In this document: in pieces, positions 48,316-61,759 of the stretch
Layout: every line of letters begins with the position of its first letter
Position numbering within the stretch: position 1 is the first letter of the stretch
Assembly (NCBI RefSeq): GCF_042100115.1
Contig: NC_091278.1
Coordinates: 186,001 to 250,000 of the forward strand
Length of the DNA: 64,000 bases
DNA from: Alternaria dauci
Taxonomy: Eukaryota > Ascomycota > Dothideomycetes > Pleosporales > Pleosporaceae
Direction: 5' to 3'
The notes under the pieces: generated by a model
Database searches by the model: none
Seen by the model: the letters and a program-made list of their open reading frames with translations, nothing else
What the model was told of the DNA's origin: nothing
Made by a program: the position numbers and the translations under genes

Positions 48316-49711
48316 ATTTTTTATTTTCTATAAGTAGGGGGGGTATTATTAAAATTAAACTTTAAAAAAGTAAAAAGTAGCTATCCCTCTACTTATTAGT
48401 TATAAAAGTTAATAAAAAAGATATAGTAATAACGTAATTTAAGCGCTAGACTAATTAGTATTTTAGGGTAGTAAAGCTCTAATGTCTATACGCAAAAACT
48501 AAAGTTAAAAAAATTTACTAAAAGTAACTAAAAAGATACCTATTAAACCTTAGTAGGCCTAATAGGGATTACTAGCTATTATTAGCTAGTAATATAATTA
48601 TAATATATTATAAAGGGGAGAGAGGATATAGTATATTTACTATAACTAAGAGAGGGTTATATAAAAACCTAGCTACTTCTAACCTTTATACTAATACTAA
48701 CTTACTTTAAGTATCCTACTATATATAATTAAATTATACTATATATAATTAAATTATACTATATATAATTAAATTATACTATATATAATTAAATTATACT
48801 ATTTATAAAATATATATTTCCTCTTTATCCTTATCTAGGAGGTCTTCTAGCCTAGCCTAAAAACCTTAGCTAGATAGGTACTAATTAATATATCTATAAG
48901 TATATAATATACCTACCCTATATATACTTAGGAGCTAAATCTAGTAGTTAGTAAAGAGCTAGAGGAGTAAATACCTCTAATACTCTAAATCCTTAGTAAT
49001 AGTAAATTTATTAGCTAGTACCTTATTAAGAGGTCTAGGGTTAATAATATTATTATAAAGGTAACTTATAAGTAGACTAGAATATAGTATCTAAAGAGGG
49101 TTATAAAGCGTAAGGAGATTATCTACACAAATACTTACTACCTTATTAATCTCCTTATATTTAGCTACCTTAACTACCTAACCTTTAGTAAGTAGAGTAA
49201 AGAGACTAAGAGATAGCTATACTACTAAGCTATTAATATTAAAAGAGCGCTTAAAGACTGTTATCCTAAGCTTAAAGAGAGGGAATTTAAAGAGATACTA
49301 TAAGGATAAGAGAATAAGGTATAGGCTACGCTACTATTAATATTCCTCTAACTAAAGCTAATTATTAAGTAGTAGTAGTAGCTATACTATAGGTAGCTAG
49401 TTAGTTATTCTTAGGAAGGGGTAGTAGTAGTAGTAGAGGTAGTAGTAGTTATAAAGGGTAGCTATAAAGGTTATAAAGGGTAGAAATAGTAGAGGATAGT
49501 ATATATATTAGAAGGTTACGTCTTATAGTCTTTAGTCTACGTATAATACTATTATATATCTTTAGTGTCTAGTGTTTATAATATACTATATATATACTAG
49601 TAGTGCTAAATATAGGTATAAGCCTATAGTTACCTAGTTCGCGCTTTATCTAAAAAAAAGTCTCTAAACGTACTATAATAATAAAAAATATCTATAAAGG
49701 CTAAAGCTAAA
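48316..49711 (-). mobile_element. Family A element, full-length copy with exact 12-bp TSD
   Basis: 1396 bp flanked by TATAAGAGTATA on both sides (48304-48315 and 49712-49723). T-rich left end attttttattttctataagt followed by a G7 run; right end tctataaaggctaaagct. It contains exactly four 20-bp units at 48721-48800. RIP-mutated. Confidence 0.8.
48721..48800. repeat. 4 x 20-bp minisatellite in family A
   Basis: Unit ATATATAATTAAATTATACT repeated four times without change. Other family A copies have different numbers: four at 63761-63840, about one and a half at 54240-54273 in unmutated form (cgcatacgatcgaatcgcac). Confidence 0.9.
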
Positions 49712-49723
49712 TATAAGAGTATA

Positions 49724-51066
49724 TATAGTATTCTACTAAGCTAGAATAAAAAGTAGTACTATAGGTACTAAAGTAGTTTTATAAATACCTTTATAGTATA
49801 TATTTTACTATAGAGACTAATATAGCAACACTTATTACTTAGCTTAACCAGTCTTTAATAGATAACCCCAGCTCAGTTATAAACAGATAGATATCCGCTA
49901 TTATGCTATAGGATTTCGATATCAAGCATATACCTAGGAAGAAGAATGTAGTAGCGGACGCCCTCTCTAGGTACCTAAAACTAGATGATTGGGAACTATA
50001 AAAGGAAGCTCAAGATAATCTTAAAGAATTTATTATTTATATAATTAGTAATTTAAATAGACTAATAATAATAATATATAATAGTAAAGTCTTATAGCTA
50101 AAGTTCTTAGAAATACTAGAATAGTACGAGTAGTTCCTTATTAACCTTAAGATAGTAGGAGGAATAAATATTTATAATTTATAAGTATAGAAGAAGAGAG
50201 TATTAATCTTCTTTATTTAAGATACGATACTATTTGAGAGGACTTTATTTTATATTACTATTTAATACGTAGTTAATAATAAAGATTAATAGTTAGCTAC
50301 TATATAGAGTATATACTAATAGATTAGATACTAAGGGGTAAATATAGTATAGTAATACTAGTAAATAAGGATATATAAGTATATCTATACCTTACTTACT
50401 ACTTATCTAGGTTATTTACTCTAATTATTAAAAAGAATAATAGATATACTTATAAATACGTATAGCTTTACTATTTAGGAAACTATAACTATTAATACAG
50501 TATATATACCTTAGTACTTTAAAAAGAAGTACTTAGTTATTGTAAGAGATTACCTTAGTAGTTAACTAAAAACTAATATCCTATCAAATAATTAGTCTTA
50601 GACTATTATAGAGTTTATCTATAAAGATATTATTTATAAATAGGGTACTTCCAGGAAACTTATGGTAGATGGAGGACCTGACTTCGCCAAAGTGGTGGGC
50701 TATCTAACTAAGAACTACAAGATTAATTATATATAGTTATTAGGATAACACCTTTAGGTAATAGGAAAGATTAAATATAAATATAAGCTAATAGTCAATG
50801 CCTTGGCTAAGCTTCCTGGACCTTAGGTGAAGAACCTTCCTACGGTACTCTTTATAGATAGAATTTCTATATAAAAGTAGATAGAGTACTTACTATATTA
50901 ATTACTAACTAGCTAGAACCTTATACTTCTTATTAAGTTAGCTTTACTAACTTAGTAAACACTCCTATTCTGAGAAGTCAAGGATAGAGCTCAGCTGCTA
51001 GCTATATATACTATATAGCTAAACCTTTAAGATTAGTTTACTTAAGAAGTAATTACCTATACTAAC
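49724..51066 (+). mobile_element. Fragment of a second gypsy-type retrotransposon
   Basis: Reads as RNase H then integrase: YLYSIYFTIETNIATLIT near 49780-49840, DFDIKHIPRKKNVVADALS (49917-49967), VDGGPDFAKVVGYLTKNYKI (50660-50730) and KLPGP, NLPTVLF (50810-50850). These differ from the chromodomain element, so this is another family. Parts are almost free of RIP-type change while neighbouring stretches are destroyed. Ends were not found; family A at 48316 is inserted at its left side. Confidence 0.7.
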
Positions 51067-51076
51067 TAGATATAAG

Positions 51077-51395
51077 TAGCTAAGTTAGCTTTAGCCTTTA
51101 TAGACTTATTTTAAGATAAAGTATTAACTAAGTAACTACTTACTTATATAAGCCTATATTTAGTACTACTAGTACGTATATAGTATATTATATACGTTAT
51201 ATACTAAAGATATATAATAGTATTATATATAGACTAGATACTATAAGACGTAACCTTCTAACTTATATACTATCCTTTACTATTTCTACCCTCTATAGCT
51301 ACTCCTACTCCTACTCCTACCCTTACTATATCCCTTCCTTATAATACCTATATTACTACTAACTATAACCTACAAAATAAATAACTATATAGCTA
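51077..51395 (+). mobile_element. Family A fragment (5' part), interrupted by a solo LTR
   Basis: Reverse-orientation family A from tagctttagcctttatagac to ataactatatagcta. The sequence resumes as ctaagcgtagctaatatacttta at 51881 after the LTR, as shown by comparison with 35800-35900. Confidence 0.55.
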
Positions 51396-51400
51396 ATATA

Positions 51401-51875
51401 TTATTATATAAGGGTTTAGTATACTTCTCTAAGCTTAGCCTATACTAAGGTAAGATAGGCTAAGGTAATAGTCTATAAGGTAGTATATAGAATAATTAAG
51501 TAGAAAAGAGTTAATATGATAACTAAGAGAATTATAATACTAATTCTAAATATAATAGAATAACTAGTTAATAATCTATGTAAGGGATTAACTATTTTAT
51601 TTAACTATAATAAGTATAATAATAAAAACTATCTATCTTTAATACCTATTATATTTTATACCTATCCTCCCTAGCCTACCTTTAGGGAGGGAGGTTTAGG
51701 AGGACTATAGCTTATAGCCCTTATAAGCCCCCTAGAGGCCTTACTTTAGTAGGATACTACTTATATAACTTAGTTTACCTTATACTTAAGCCTTATTTCC
51801 TTTATTATAACTCTCCCTTAGAGTCTAACCCTATATCTATTATATAAGGAGGATTTAATCTTTATTACTTATAAT
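51401..51875 (-). mobile_element. Solo LTR of the chromodomain gypsy family
   Basis: Reverse complement of the 40089/46785 LTR (aagggtttagtatacttctc ... ggatttaatctttattactt). Flanked by ATATA at 51396-51400 and 51876-51880, a likely 5-bp duplication of an original GTATA. No interior is attached, so it probably arose by LTR recombination. Confidence 0.65.
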
Positions 51876-51905
51876 ATATACTAAGCGTAGCTAATATACT
51901 TTAGA

Positions 51906-52999
51906 GCCTAAGCTTTAGCCTTTATAGACTTTTTTTATTATTATAGTACGTTTAGAGACTTTTTTTTAAAATAAAGCACTAACTAAGTAACTATAGGCTT
52001 ATATAAGCCTATATTTAGTACTACTAGTATATATATAGTATATTATAAATACTAGATACTAAAGATATATAATAGTATTATATATAGACTAGAGACTATA
52101 AGATGTAACCTTCTAATATACACGCTATCCTCTACTATTTCTGCCCTTCGCAACCTTTGTAGCCACCCTTTATAACTGCTACTACCTCTACTACTACCGC
52201 CGCCTCTACCCCCTCCTAAGAACAACTAACTAGCTACCTATAGTATAGCTACTGCTACTACTTAATAATTAGCTTTAGTTAGAGGAATATTAATAGTAGT
52301 ATAGTCTACGCCTTATTCTCTTATCCCTATAGTATCTCTTTAAATTCCCTCTCCTTAAGGCTAGGATACTAGTCCTTAAGTACCCTTTTAATATTAATAG
52401 CTTAGTAGTATAGCTATCTCTTAGTCTCTTTACTCTACTTACTAAAAGTTAGGTAAGTAAGGTAACTAAATATAAAGAGATTAATAAGGTAGTAGGTATT
52501 AGCGTAGATAATCTCCTTACACTTTATAACCCTCTTTAGATACTATATTCTAGTCTACTTATAGGTTACCTCTATAATAATATTACTAACCCTAGACCTC
52601 TTAATAAGGTACTAGCTAATAGATTTACTATCGCTAAGGATTTAGAGTATTAGAGGTATTTACTCTTCTAGCTCTTTACTAACTACTAGATTTAGCTCCT
52701 AGGTGTATATAGTAGTAGGGCTTATATTATTTATATTTAATAGGTTAAGGGGCTCCTTACTAGAGAGGGTACGCTAGCTTAGCTAGATAGCTATAATAAG
52801 TTACCTTAAGGGATATATAGTATATATATATAGCGCAATTTAATTATATATAGTAGAATACTTAAAGTTAGTATAAGTATAAAGGTTAGAAGTAGCTAGG
52901 CTTTTATCTTACCCTTCTTAATTATAGTAAAGATACTATATCCTCCCCTCCCTCCCTTAATAATATATTATAATTATATTACTAGCTAATACTAGTAAT
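51906..52999 (+). mobile_element. Family A copy split by the minus-strand gypsy (left part)
   Basis: Reverse-orientation family A starting ctaagctttagcctttatag and reaching ctagctaatactagtaat, where the second gypsy copy begins. It continues at 62218-62470; together about 1.35 kb, the full family length. Confidence 0.65.
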
Positions 53000-53453
53000 A
53001 AATATATAGGGGTTTACTATACTTCTCTTATCTTAGTCTTTACTAAGGTAAGATAGGTTTAGGTAATAGTCTATAAGGTAGTATATAGAATAATTAGGTA
53101 GAAAAGAGTTATTATTATTAACTAAGAGATAAACAATACTAACTCTATAAATAATAGAATAACTAGTTAATAATCTATATAAGAGATAAACTATTTAAGT
53201 TAACTATAATAAGTATAATAATAAGATCTAATATATTCTTATACCTATTACCTTAAGTCCTACTATCCTTACTATCTCTTCTACTATAGATAGTTATAAT
53301 AGCGCTACTATCCTAAGGTATTCTACTATCTTAGATATTAGATCTTAGTATAATAGTATATTATATAACTTAGTATACCTTATACTTAGCCTTCTTTCTT
53401 TTATTAGTAGCTTTCCTTATATAAAGAGGATTTAACCTTTATTATTTATAATA
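53000..53453 (-). repeat. Left LTR of the minus-strand gypsy copy
   Basis: About 454 bp. Starts (plus strand) near aaatatataggggtttac and ends ttatttataata, just before the reversed polypurine tract. Confidence 0.75.
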
Positions 53454-53842
53454 TTATCCCCCCTCTTAGGTATATTATCCTAATACCTTAGATTATTATT
53501 TCTCTATACCTAGTCTAGTAGTAGAGGTGTAGGATTAGGTATTCCTATAGTATTATATCCTTTCTTCTTCCCTTTCCTTACCTCTCCTAACTATACCTAA
53601 GGTTCTATCTTCTTACTATTTTTATCTCTAAAGCTTAACTACTAAGTATTATACCTATACTAACTATATAAGAGAGTAGAGTTTAGAGATATCTTTTTAT
53701 TATAAGTACTATAAGGAAAAGAACTATTATTACTTTATAGATACTAAGTTAGGTTATTATACTAGTTATATTTTAGTAAAGGCTAAGTATAGCTTATTTA
53801 TTTCTAAGGAAGAATAGGAGAAGGTTTAGTATAAGAAGTATA

Positions 53843-54356
53843 ATTTTTTGTTTTCTGCAAGTGGGGGGGTATCATCAAAATAAAACTTCAAAAAAGTGAA
53901 AAGCAGCTATCCCTCTGCTTATCAGTCACAAAAGTCGATAAAAAAAAGATGAAGTAACAACGCGATTCGAACGCTGGACCGATCGGTGTTTCAGGTTGGT
54001 GAAGCTCCGACGTCTGTGCGCGAAAACCAAAGTCGAAAAAATTTGCTGAAGGCAACCAAAAAGACACCCATCGAACCTTGGTAGAGATCTAACGGGGATC
54101 GCTAGCATTGGCTAGCGATGCGATTGCAATGTGTTGCGAAGGGGAGGACACAGTATGTTTACCACAACTGAGAAGGGTCGTACAAAAACCCAGCTGCTTC
54201 TGACCTTCATACTAATACCGACTCACTTCAAGTATCCCACCGCATACGATCGAATCGCACCGCATACGAATACATGTATCCCTTGAGGCAACTCATCATA
54301 GCCATCCGGCCGGGCCAGCGCACCCTCTCTGGCAAGGAGCCCCTCGACCTGTCAAA
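53843..54356 (-). mobile_element. Family A, 5'-truncated 514-bp copy that escaped RIP
   Basis: Normal base composition with many intact CA and CG dinucleotides inside RIP-destroyed DNA. Flanked by ATAAGAAGTATA (53831-53842) and ATAAGAAATATA (54357-54368), a 12-bp duplication with one G/A difference. Read on the minus strand, it starts inside a reading frame whose last ~43 codons include REGALARPDGYDELPQG and end at TGA 54223-54225. About 380 bp of 3' sequence follows, ending CACTTGCAGAAAACAAAAAAT, an A-rich tail. The minus strand also carries GTTCGAATC (53964-53972), like the core of a pol III B box. The pattern (variable 12-bp TSD, A-rich 3' end, 5' truncation) fits target-primed retroposition. 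No RT domain is visible, so it is likely non-autonomous. Confidence 0.75.
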
Positions 54357-57300
54357 ATAAGAAATATATAGAGCGTCTAGAGGTTATATAGCTAGAAGCT
54401 TAGCTAGCTTAAAGTAAGCTAGAGCTTCTAGAGGCTAAGGCGTAAGAGTAAGTATTTACTAATCAAGATTTTACTATTCTAAATCTTTAGGATTATATAA
54501 AAGAGTAAGCTAAGGGGAGCTCTACCCTTAGTATAAACTTCTTAGCTATTAAACTATTACTACCTAAACTATTAATTAACTTAAGCTAGTTATAAGCTAA
54601 TACTTCTTTTAATCCTTTTTCTAACTTTTTTTCTTCTTTTAAGGATTTAGTCCTCTCTTCTCTAAGTATCTCTAATAGTACTTACGTACCTATAACTTAT
54701 AGTTTATTAAATTTTCCTTTAGTTCCTAAGTATTCTAACTCTTTAGCTATCCTAGCTACTTAACTAAGTATTTTTACTAATAACTAATTTTCTATAAGTC
54801 CCTAATCTCCTTAACTTTATACTTATTATCTTTAAGCTCTATATTAGTAGCTAGCTTAGTATCTAGAGGTACTCTTTCTAAGAGTTTCTTATAAAAGATA
54901 GGGTAGATACGTATACCTAGTAGGAGTTAGAGTTTATAATTTATATTACTTATTTCCTCTAGAACCTTAAATAGTCCTACTTAGAGGTTATCTAGTTTCT
55001 TACTTAGTTACTTAGTTTTTAGGTTCTATTATAATAAGAAAACTTTATCCCCCTTCTAAAAGGTTAGTCCCTTAATCCTTTACTTATTAGCTACCTTAGC
55101 TACAGTAAGGTTCCTATAAGCTATATTCTTACTTACTTTATTATATAGCTTTTATATAAAGTAGGCCTTATTATCTACTCCTACTATAATACTTTCTATA
55201 TCTTTTAGATCTTAATAAGTAACTAGTTTATATCTATAGTTTATATAGTATAGTAAGTACTTAGTTATTATAGACCTAGTACTATTATAGGCTAATTATA
55301 ATATTAGTAAGAGTTTAACTTAGTTATCTTATAGCTTATTAGCGTATATCCTTAGATACTATTCTAGTATTTAGTTTATTCTTTTTATCTAGCTATCTAT
55401 TTTAGGGTAAAAGCTAGTTAATAGCTTCTTCTTTATACCTAACTTTACTAAGAATATATTCTAATACTTAGAAGTAAATAGTTTATTATAATTAGTAATA
55501 AACTCTTTAGGTATCCTATATTCTAATATTAGTACCTTACTAACCTTATATATATATTCTTCTACTATAATAGTTTCTTTAGTAGGTATAAACTTTACTC
55601 TTTTTATATATTAGTATATAATAACTAAGATTATATTATATAATCTTCTAGATCTTAGTTTTAATAATTTTAGGAGCTTTACTATAAAGTCTATTATTAT
55701 ACTACTCTATAGTCTTATTAGTAGTAGTAAGGGTTATAATAGGCTATAAGGCTTATATCTCTTAGGCTTATTTTAGTAATAAGCTAAATAGTTACTTAGG
55801 ATATCCTATACCTTTACTTATAAGTATAGTATTATAAATACCTTTACTAAATATCTAACTATCTCTTCTAATAATATATATCTATATTCTAAAGACTTAT
55901 ATAATTCCTTAATAAGACTTAATCTTATATATAGAGGTATATATATTTAATTACTTTAAATTATATCTTAGTACTCTTATTTATCTTATAATAGTTTATT
56001 AAAGCTATTCTTATTAGGCTTAAACTACTAGTTAGTAACTTTCTACTACTATTACTATTTAAGTATTTCTACCTACTTAGCTACCTTAGCTATCTTAGCT
56101 AGTTCTAGCTAGTTATAATATAGGGTACTATTAGGTATCTTCTTAAATATAGTATTATATAGTTCCTTATTACTTTCCTTATATAGGTTAGATCTTTTAC
56201 TTAGAGTATCTACTACTCTATTAAGTATTCTAGTATAGTATATTATTTTAAAGTTAAACTAAGCTAGTATCTTAGCCTATTAAACTTATTATTAATTAAG
56301 TTTCTTTATTATTATAAAACTTACTAAGTTCTAGTAATTAGTAAAAACCTTAATCTAGTATAGTAGTCTTAGTAAATAGACTTCTTACTATTTAAAAGTA
56401 TTAACTACTATAGTAGAGTAACTAGGGGAAGTATAAGTAGTTAAAGAACTATTAGGCTTAGGGATAGTATAGGAAAAAGGAGGCTTTATAGAAACTAGCT
56501 AAATAGCGTTTAGCTATAATATAATAATTATAATATATACTCCTTTTAATATTTCTATTATTTCTATATCTACCTACTATATTAAGCACCTATTCCTAAT
56601 AGAGAATTAGTAATAAAATACTCTACTATACTACTCCTAGAACCTCCTTAATATAAATATTATAGTTAAGTTCTACTTTAGAGAACTTCCTTAAATAGTA
56701 GAATACTAGTTCTTATTACTTAGCTATATACTACTATAATAATATAGCTCTAACTATATAACCTAATATATTTATTATTACTTATATCTCTTATTTAAAG
56801 TTTTATATCTATAGTATAAGTACCTTAAGGAATATCTACTTAATTTATTTAAAGGCTCCTAATTTTTCTTATTCTACTTAAAACTAATTTCCTCTTTTAT
56901 AATCTAAGAGAGAGGTATTATAATCTTAATATAATCCTTAAAAGACTTCTAGTAGTAGGAAGTAGATCTAAAGAAAGATTATATATCCTTAACTATTTTA
57001 GGTACTAGCTACTCCTATACAGCTACTATCTTCTTTAGGTTTATCTTTACTTACTCTATAGATATTATAAAGCTTAGGTATTCTATTTTCTTTATATAGA
57101 ATTTATACTTTCCTAGCTATAGGTATAGCTTATATTCCTTAACCTTCCTTAGCACTTTCTTAATATACTTTATATATTCTTCTAATATCCTACTAATATA
57201 TACTAGTATATTATTAATATATACTATAATAAAGATTCTAAAGTATTTATAAAGCGTATTATTAATTACTAACTAAAACGTTACTAAGGTATTTATTAAC

Positions 57301-59811
57301 CTAAAAGGTATTACTATATATTTAAATAGTTTATATTTTATCTTAAAAGCTATTATCTATTTATATCCTTCCTTAATCCTAATTTAGTAAAATTCTTCCT
57401 AAATATTAAACTTTATAAACTACTTAGCTCCTTAGAGTTAATTTATAAACTCTATAATTAATAGTAAAAGATATTAATTCTTCTAAGTAATACTATTTAA
57501 CTTATAAAAGTTAATATATAGTTACTACTTCCTATTAGACTTCTTTATAAATAAGATAAGTAAGACTATTAGGCCTAATCTTAGTTAAATAACTTTTTTC
57601 TTTAGATTCTTTTAAATATAATCCTTTAGCTTAGTATTATACTTAGGTAATATAGGATATATTAGTCTTAGGCTTAACTTTACCCCTTTATTTAAGATAA
57701 TCTTATAATCCTAATCCTAAAAGTCTACTAAGTCTATAGCTTTATTTTCTTTAAAGAGTTCTCTAAACTTATTAGTCTAAAACTCTCTTAGTATCTTTAG
57801 TAGTAAGGGTCCTTCCTTTATAGTTATAACTTATTTTATTTATATAACTTCTACTCTCTAAGGGTCTTTCTTATAGATTCTTCTAATCTTATAAAGTAAA
57901 ATCTTACTAAACCTCTTATCCTAGGTTAAGCTTTAGTTTATTAGGCTTACTCTTTTATATACTCTAGTAACCTTATATATAAGTTCTCTTCTAAGTATTA
58001 ATTACTTTTACTAATTAATAGTAGGGTTATAAGTATATAAGTAGTTATAATTAATTAATATATCTAGTCTTCTTAGATTTATAATATTAATATTTATTTA
58101 GTACTTTATACTAGCTATCTATAACTTTATTTATTTAGTTTCTATTTATATTATACTATTTCTATTTTCTATAAACTATTTATTAATTAGTACTACTAGT
58201 ACTAGATTCTTCTTAATCTAGTAAGGTACTTTATACTTTTCTACTACTCTAAGTAAGATTATTATTTATATAACCTTACTATTTATAAGTACTTTAATAT
58301 TTTATCTTTATATAAATATAGTTATAAGTAACTACTTTACTTAACTATTAGTATTTTATACTTTCTTAAAAGTTATTTTAGGACTACTTTTACTAGTATA
58401 ACTTTATTCCTAGTAGTATTTTAGTCTTTTACTTACTTCCCTTTCTTATACTTAGAAAAGTAGCTAGTATTATTCTTTAAGCTATAGTATATTAAGTATT
58501 TATTATTATAATAGAAGCTTTAATAAATATTCTACTATAAAATCTCCTCTTTAGTAATCCTCTTTCTTAGTTAGGCCTTCTAGGCCTTAGATATTAAGTA
58601 ATCTATAACTTTATAGATATTTAATAATAGTATAGTATAGTAATAGTTATTTACATATCTTACCTTATTAAGTTATTCTTAATAGAATATATATCTATTC
58701 TTATATTATATCTAAAGGAGTTTATAGTAGATCTTTACTTTCTTTAGTTTATATATATAGTAGTTATCTACTAGATATTTATCTACTTAGTAGTTTAAGT
58801 AATAGTACTATTCTTAGTTTATCTTATATTCCTTTTTATCTTACTTATAGAACTTATAATTAATCTTATAATTATACTAATATAAATCCTTATAATCCTT
58901 AGTATCTTTTATTTTAAAAGCTTCTTAGTCTTTAACCTTAGCTAATAGATCTTTAAAGTAAAGTTATTAGTATACTACTTAGTAACTAATATCCTTAGTA
59001 TTCTTACTAGTAATAATAACTTATCCTTAAATATTATAGTTATTAGCGTAGTATATATTACTACTATAAATCTAGTATTAGTTATTAGCTAGGTAGTTTA
59101 ATACGTCTTAGCCCTTAATCTTTTAGTTATTATTCTTTAATTCTTCCTAGGCTAATACTTTAGGCTACTAAATTATTATAAATCTTTCTTAAGTTACTTA
59201 GCGTACCTTATTATAGAGGTCTAAGTTACTTAAGTTATTATCTAATTCTACTAGAGTTAGGTAAGGTGTACCCTATCTAATTATTTAGATCTTAATAGCT
59301 ACCTACTTAACTTATTCTTTCTTATAGTTTTAGGTAAAATATCTTATTTTACTATATTAGAGATATACTTTATTATTATAATATTTCTAGTATTCTTCTT
59401 TAAAGAGACTATCTTATTTCTATTTTTAAGTTTTTTTATCTTTAGGTTTCTCTTATACCTTAGTAGTTATAATAGTATTACTATCTTTATTATACATATT
59501 ACGCTACTTCCTAGTATTAGCTATTACTAGCTAAAATTATCCTTTCTACTAAGACTATTCCTATAAGTAGTTATCTATATATATAGCTAGCTTAATTAGA
59601 GCTTATAGTATTCTAAGCTTATTATAGTATATAAGGCTATCCTTAATATTTTCTTTTAGGCTTACTTTAAATACTATTTAAAGTACTATATTATCTTAAT
59701 TAATCTATACTTATAATTACTTAAACTCTACTATATATATAGATATAGACTTAGTTTACTTTAGGAAAGTAATTTTTTTCTTTACTTAATTCTTAGTATC
59801 TACTTCTTTAA

Positions 59812-61156
59812 TTTTTTTTGTTTTCTGTAAGTGGGGGGGTATTATTAAAATAAAACTTTAAAATAGTGAAAAGCAGCTATCCCTCTACTTATTGATTACA
59901 AAAGTTAATAAGAAAGATAAAGTTATAACGTGATTTAAACGCTAGACTAATTAGCGTCTTATAGTAGTAAAGCTCTAGCGTCTATATATGAAAACTAAAG
60001 TTAAAAAAATTTACTAAGGGTAACTAAGAAAAACACCTATTAAACCTTAGTAGAGATCGAAAAGGGATCGCTAGAATTAGCTAGTAATGCAATTATAATG
60101 TATAATAAAGGGGAGGATATAGTATATTTACTATAACTAAGAAGGGTTCTATAAAAGCCTAGCTGCTTCTAACCTTTATACTAATACTAACTTACTTTAA
60201 GTATCCTACTATATACAATTAAATCGCACTATATACGAATATATATATCCCTTAAGGCAACTTATTATAGCTATCTAGCTAGGCTAGCGTACCCTCTCTA
60301 GTAAGGAGCCCCTTAACCTATCAAATACGAATAATACAGGCCCTACTACTATATACACCTAGGAGCTAAATCTAGTAGTTAGTAAGGAGCTAGAGGAGTA
60401 AACACCTCTAATACTCTAAATCCTTAGTAATAGTAAATCTATTAGCTAGTACCTTATTAAGAGGTCTAGGGTTAGTAATATTATTATAGAGGTAACCTAT
60501 AAGTAGACTAGAATATAGTATCTAAAGAGGGTTATAAAGCGTAAGGAGATTATCTATATAAATACTTACTACCTTATTAATCTCCTTATATTTAGCTACC
60601 TTAACTACCTAACCTTTAGTAAGTAGAGTAAAGAGACTAAGAGATAGCTATACTACTAAGCTATTAATATTAAAAGAGTACTTAAAGACTAGTATCTTAG
60701 GCTTAAGGAGAGGGAATTTAAAGAGATACTATAGGGATAAGAGAATAAGGCGTAGACTATACTACTATTAATATTCCTCTAACTAAAGCTAATTATTAAG
60801 TAGTCGTAGTAGCTATACTATAGGTAGCTAGTTAATTATTCTTAAGAAGGGGTAGTAGAGGCGGTAGTAGTAGAGGTAGTAGCAGTTATAAAGGGTGGCT
60901 ACAAAGGTTGCGAAGGGCAGAAATAGTAGAGGATAGCGTGTATATTTGAAGGTCACGTCTTATAGTCTCTAGTCTACATATAATACTATTATATATCTTT
61001 AGTGTCTAGCGTTTATAACACACTACGTGCGTGTTAGCGGTACTAAATATAGGCTTACATAAGCCCGCAGTTACCTACTTAGCGCTTTATCTTAAAAAAA
61101 GTCTCTAAATGTGCTGTAACAACACAAAAAGTCTGTAAAGGCTGAAGCTAAGCGTT
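59812..61156 (-). mobile_element. Family A, near full-length copy with partial RIP
   Basis: 1345 bp inserted in the minus-strand gypsy copy, flanked by TACTTCTTTAA (59801-59811) and TACTTTTTTAA (61157-61167), differing by one C/T. The T-rich left end is ttttttttgttttctgtaag then G7. The right-hand 250 bp (60880-61150) retains CA/CG words (gggtggctacaaaggttgcg), so mutation is uneven along the copy. Confidence 0.75.
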
Positions 61157-61759
61157 TACTTTTTTAAAGATATATCCTATCTCTTACTTAAATTTATTCT
61201 AACTAGTAAATATAGCTGTAGTTTCCTCTCTAGTTCCTTAGTATTCTACGTCTAGTAGATAGTTATCTATATAAAGTTATATCTAGTTTAAAGCTTATCT
61301 CTTTATATATATACTTACTATAAAGATCTTATCTTAGTTACTTAGTACTTTATTAAATTTATAATAAAGATTAACTTAAGTAAGGAATATATATAACTCC
61401 TCTTATCCTCTATTATATTTCTTAAGCGCTACTATCTTAGGCTTCTTAATAGTAGGGGATCTTTTATTAGGTATAGCTATTAGCTAACTTATAAGCTAAT
61501 TAATTATATCTTATATTCTAGCTATCTACTAAGCTTAGATATAGGCTAGTTACTTAAGATTCCTAAGTTCTCTAATACTTAGGCTATCCTCTACCTTAGA
61601 GTTAAATATATAAAGTATTTTATTATTATAAAGTACCTACAGTAAGAGTCCTAAACCCTAGGCTATATTATTCTAAGTAGTTCTATAGGATATTATTACT
61701 AAATCTTAATTAGGTAATTCTATTAGTTAAATATCTACTAATATTTAAGGTAGTTAAAG

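Noticed and set aside
48721..48800. CRISPR-like array
   Set aside because: The 20-bp units are directly adjacent with no spacers, in a eukaryotic transposon; it is a minisatellite.
53926..54108. 60-codon minus-strand frame in the AT block
   Set aside because: It lies within the RIP-free family A copy, downstream of that element's own reading-frame stop. Open only because this copy lacks RIP stops.
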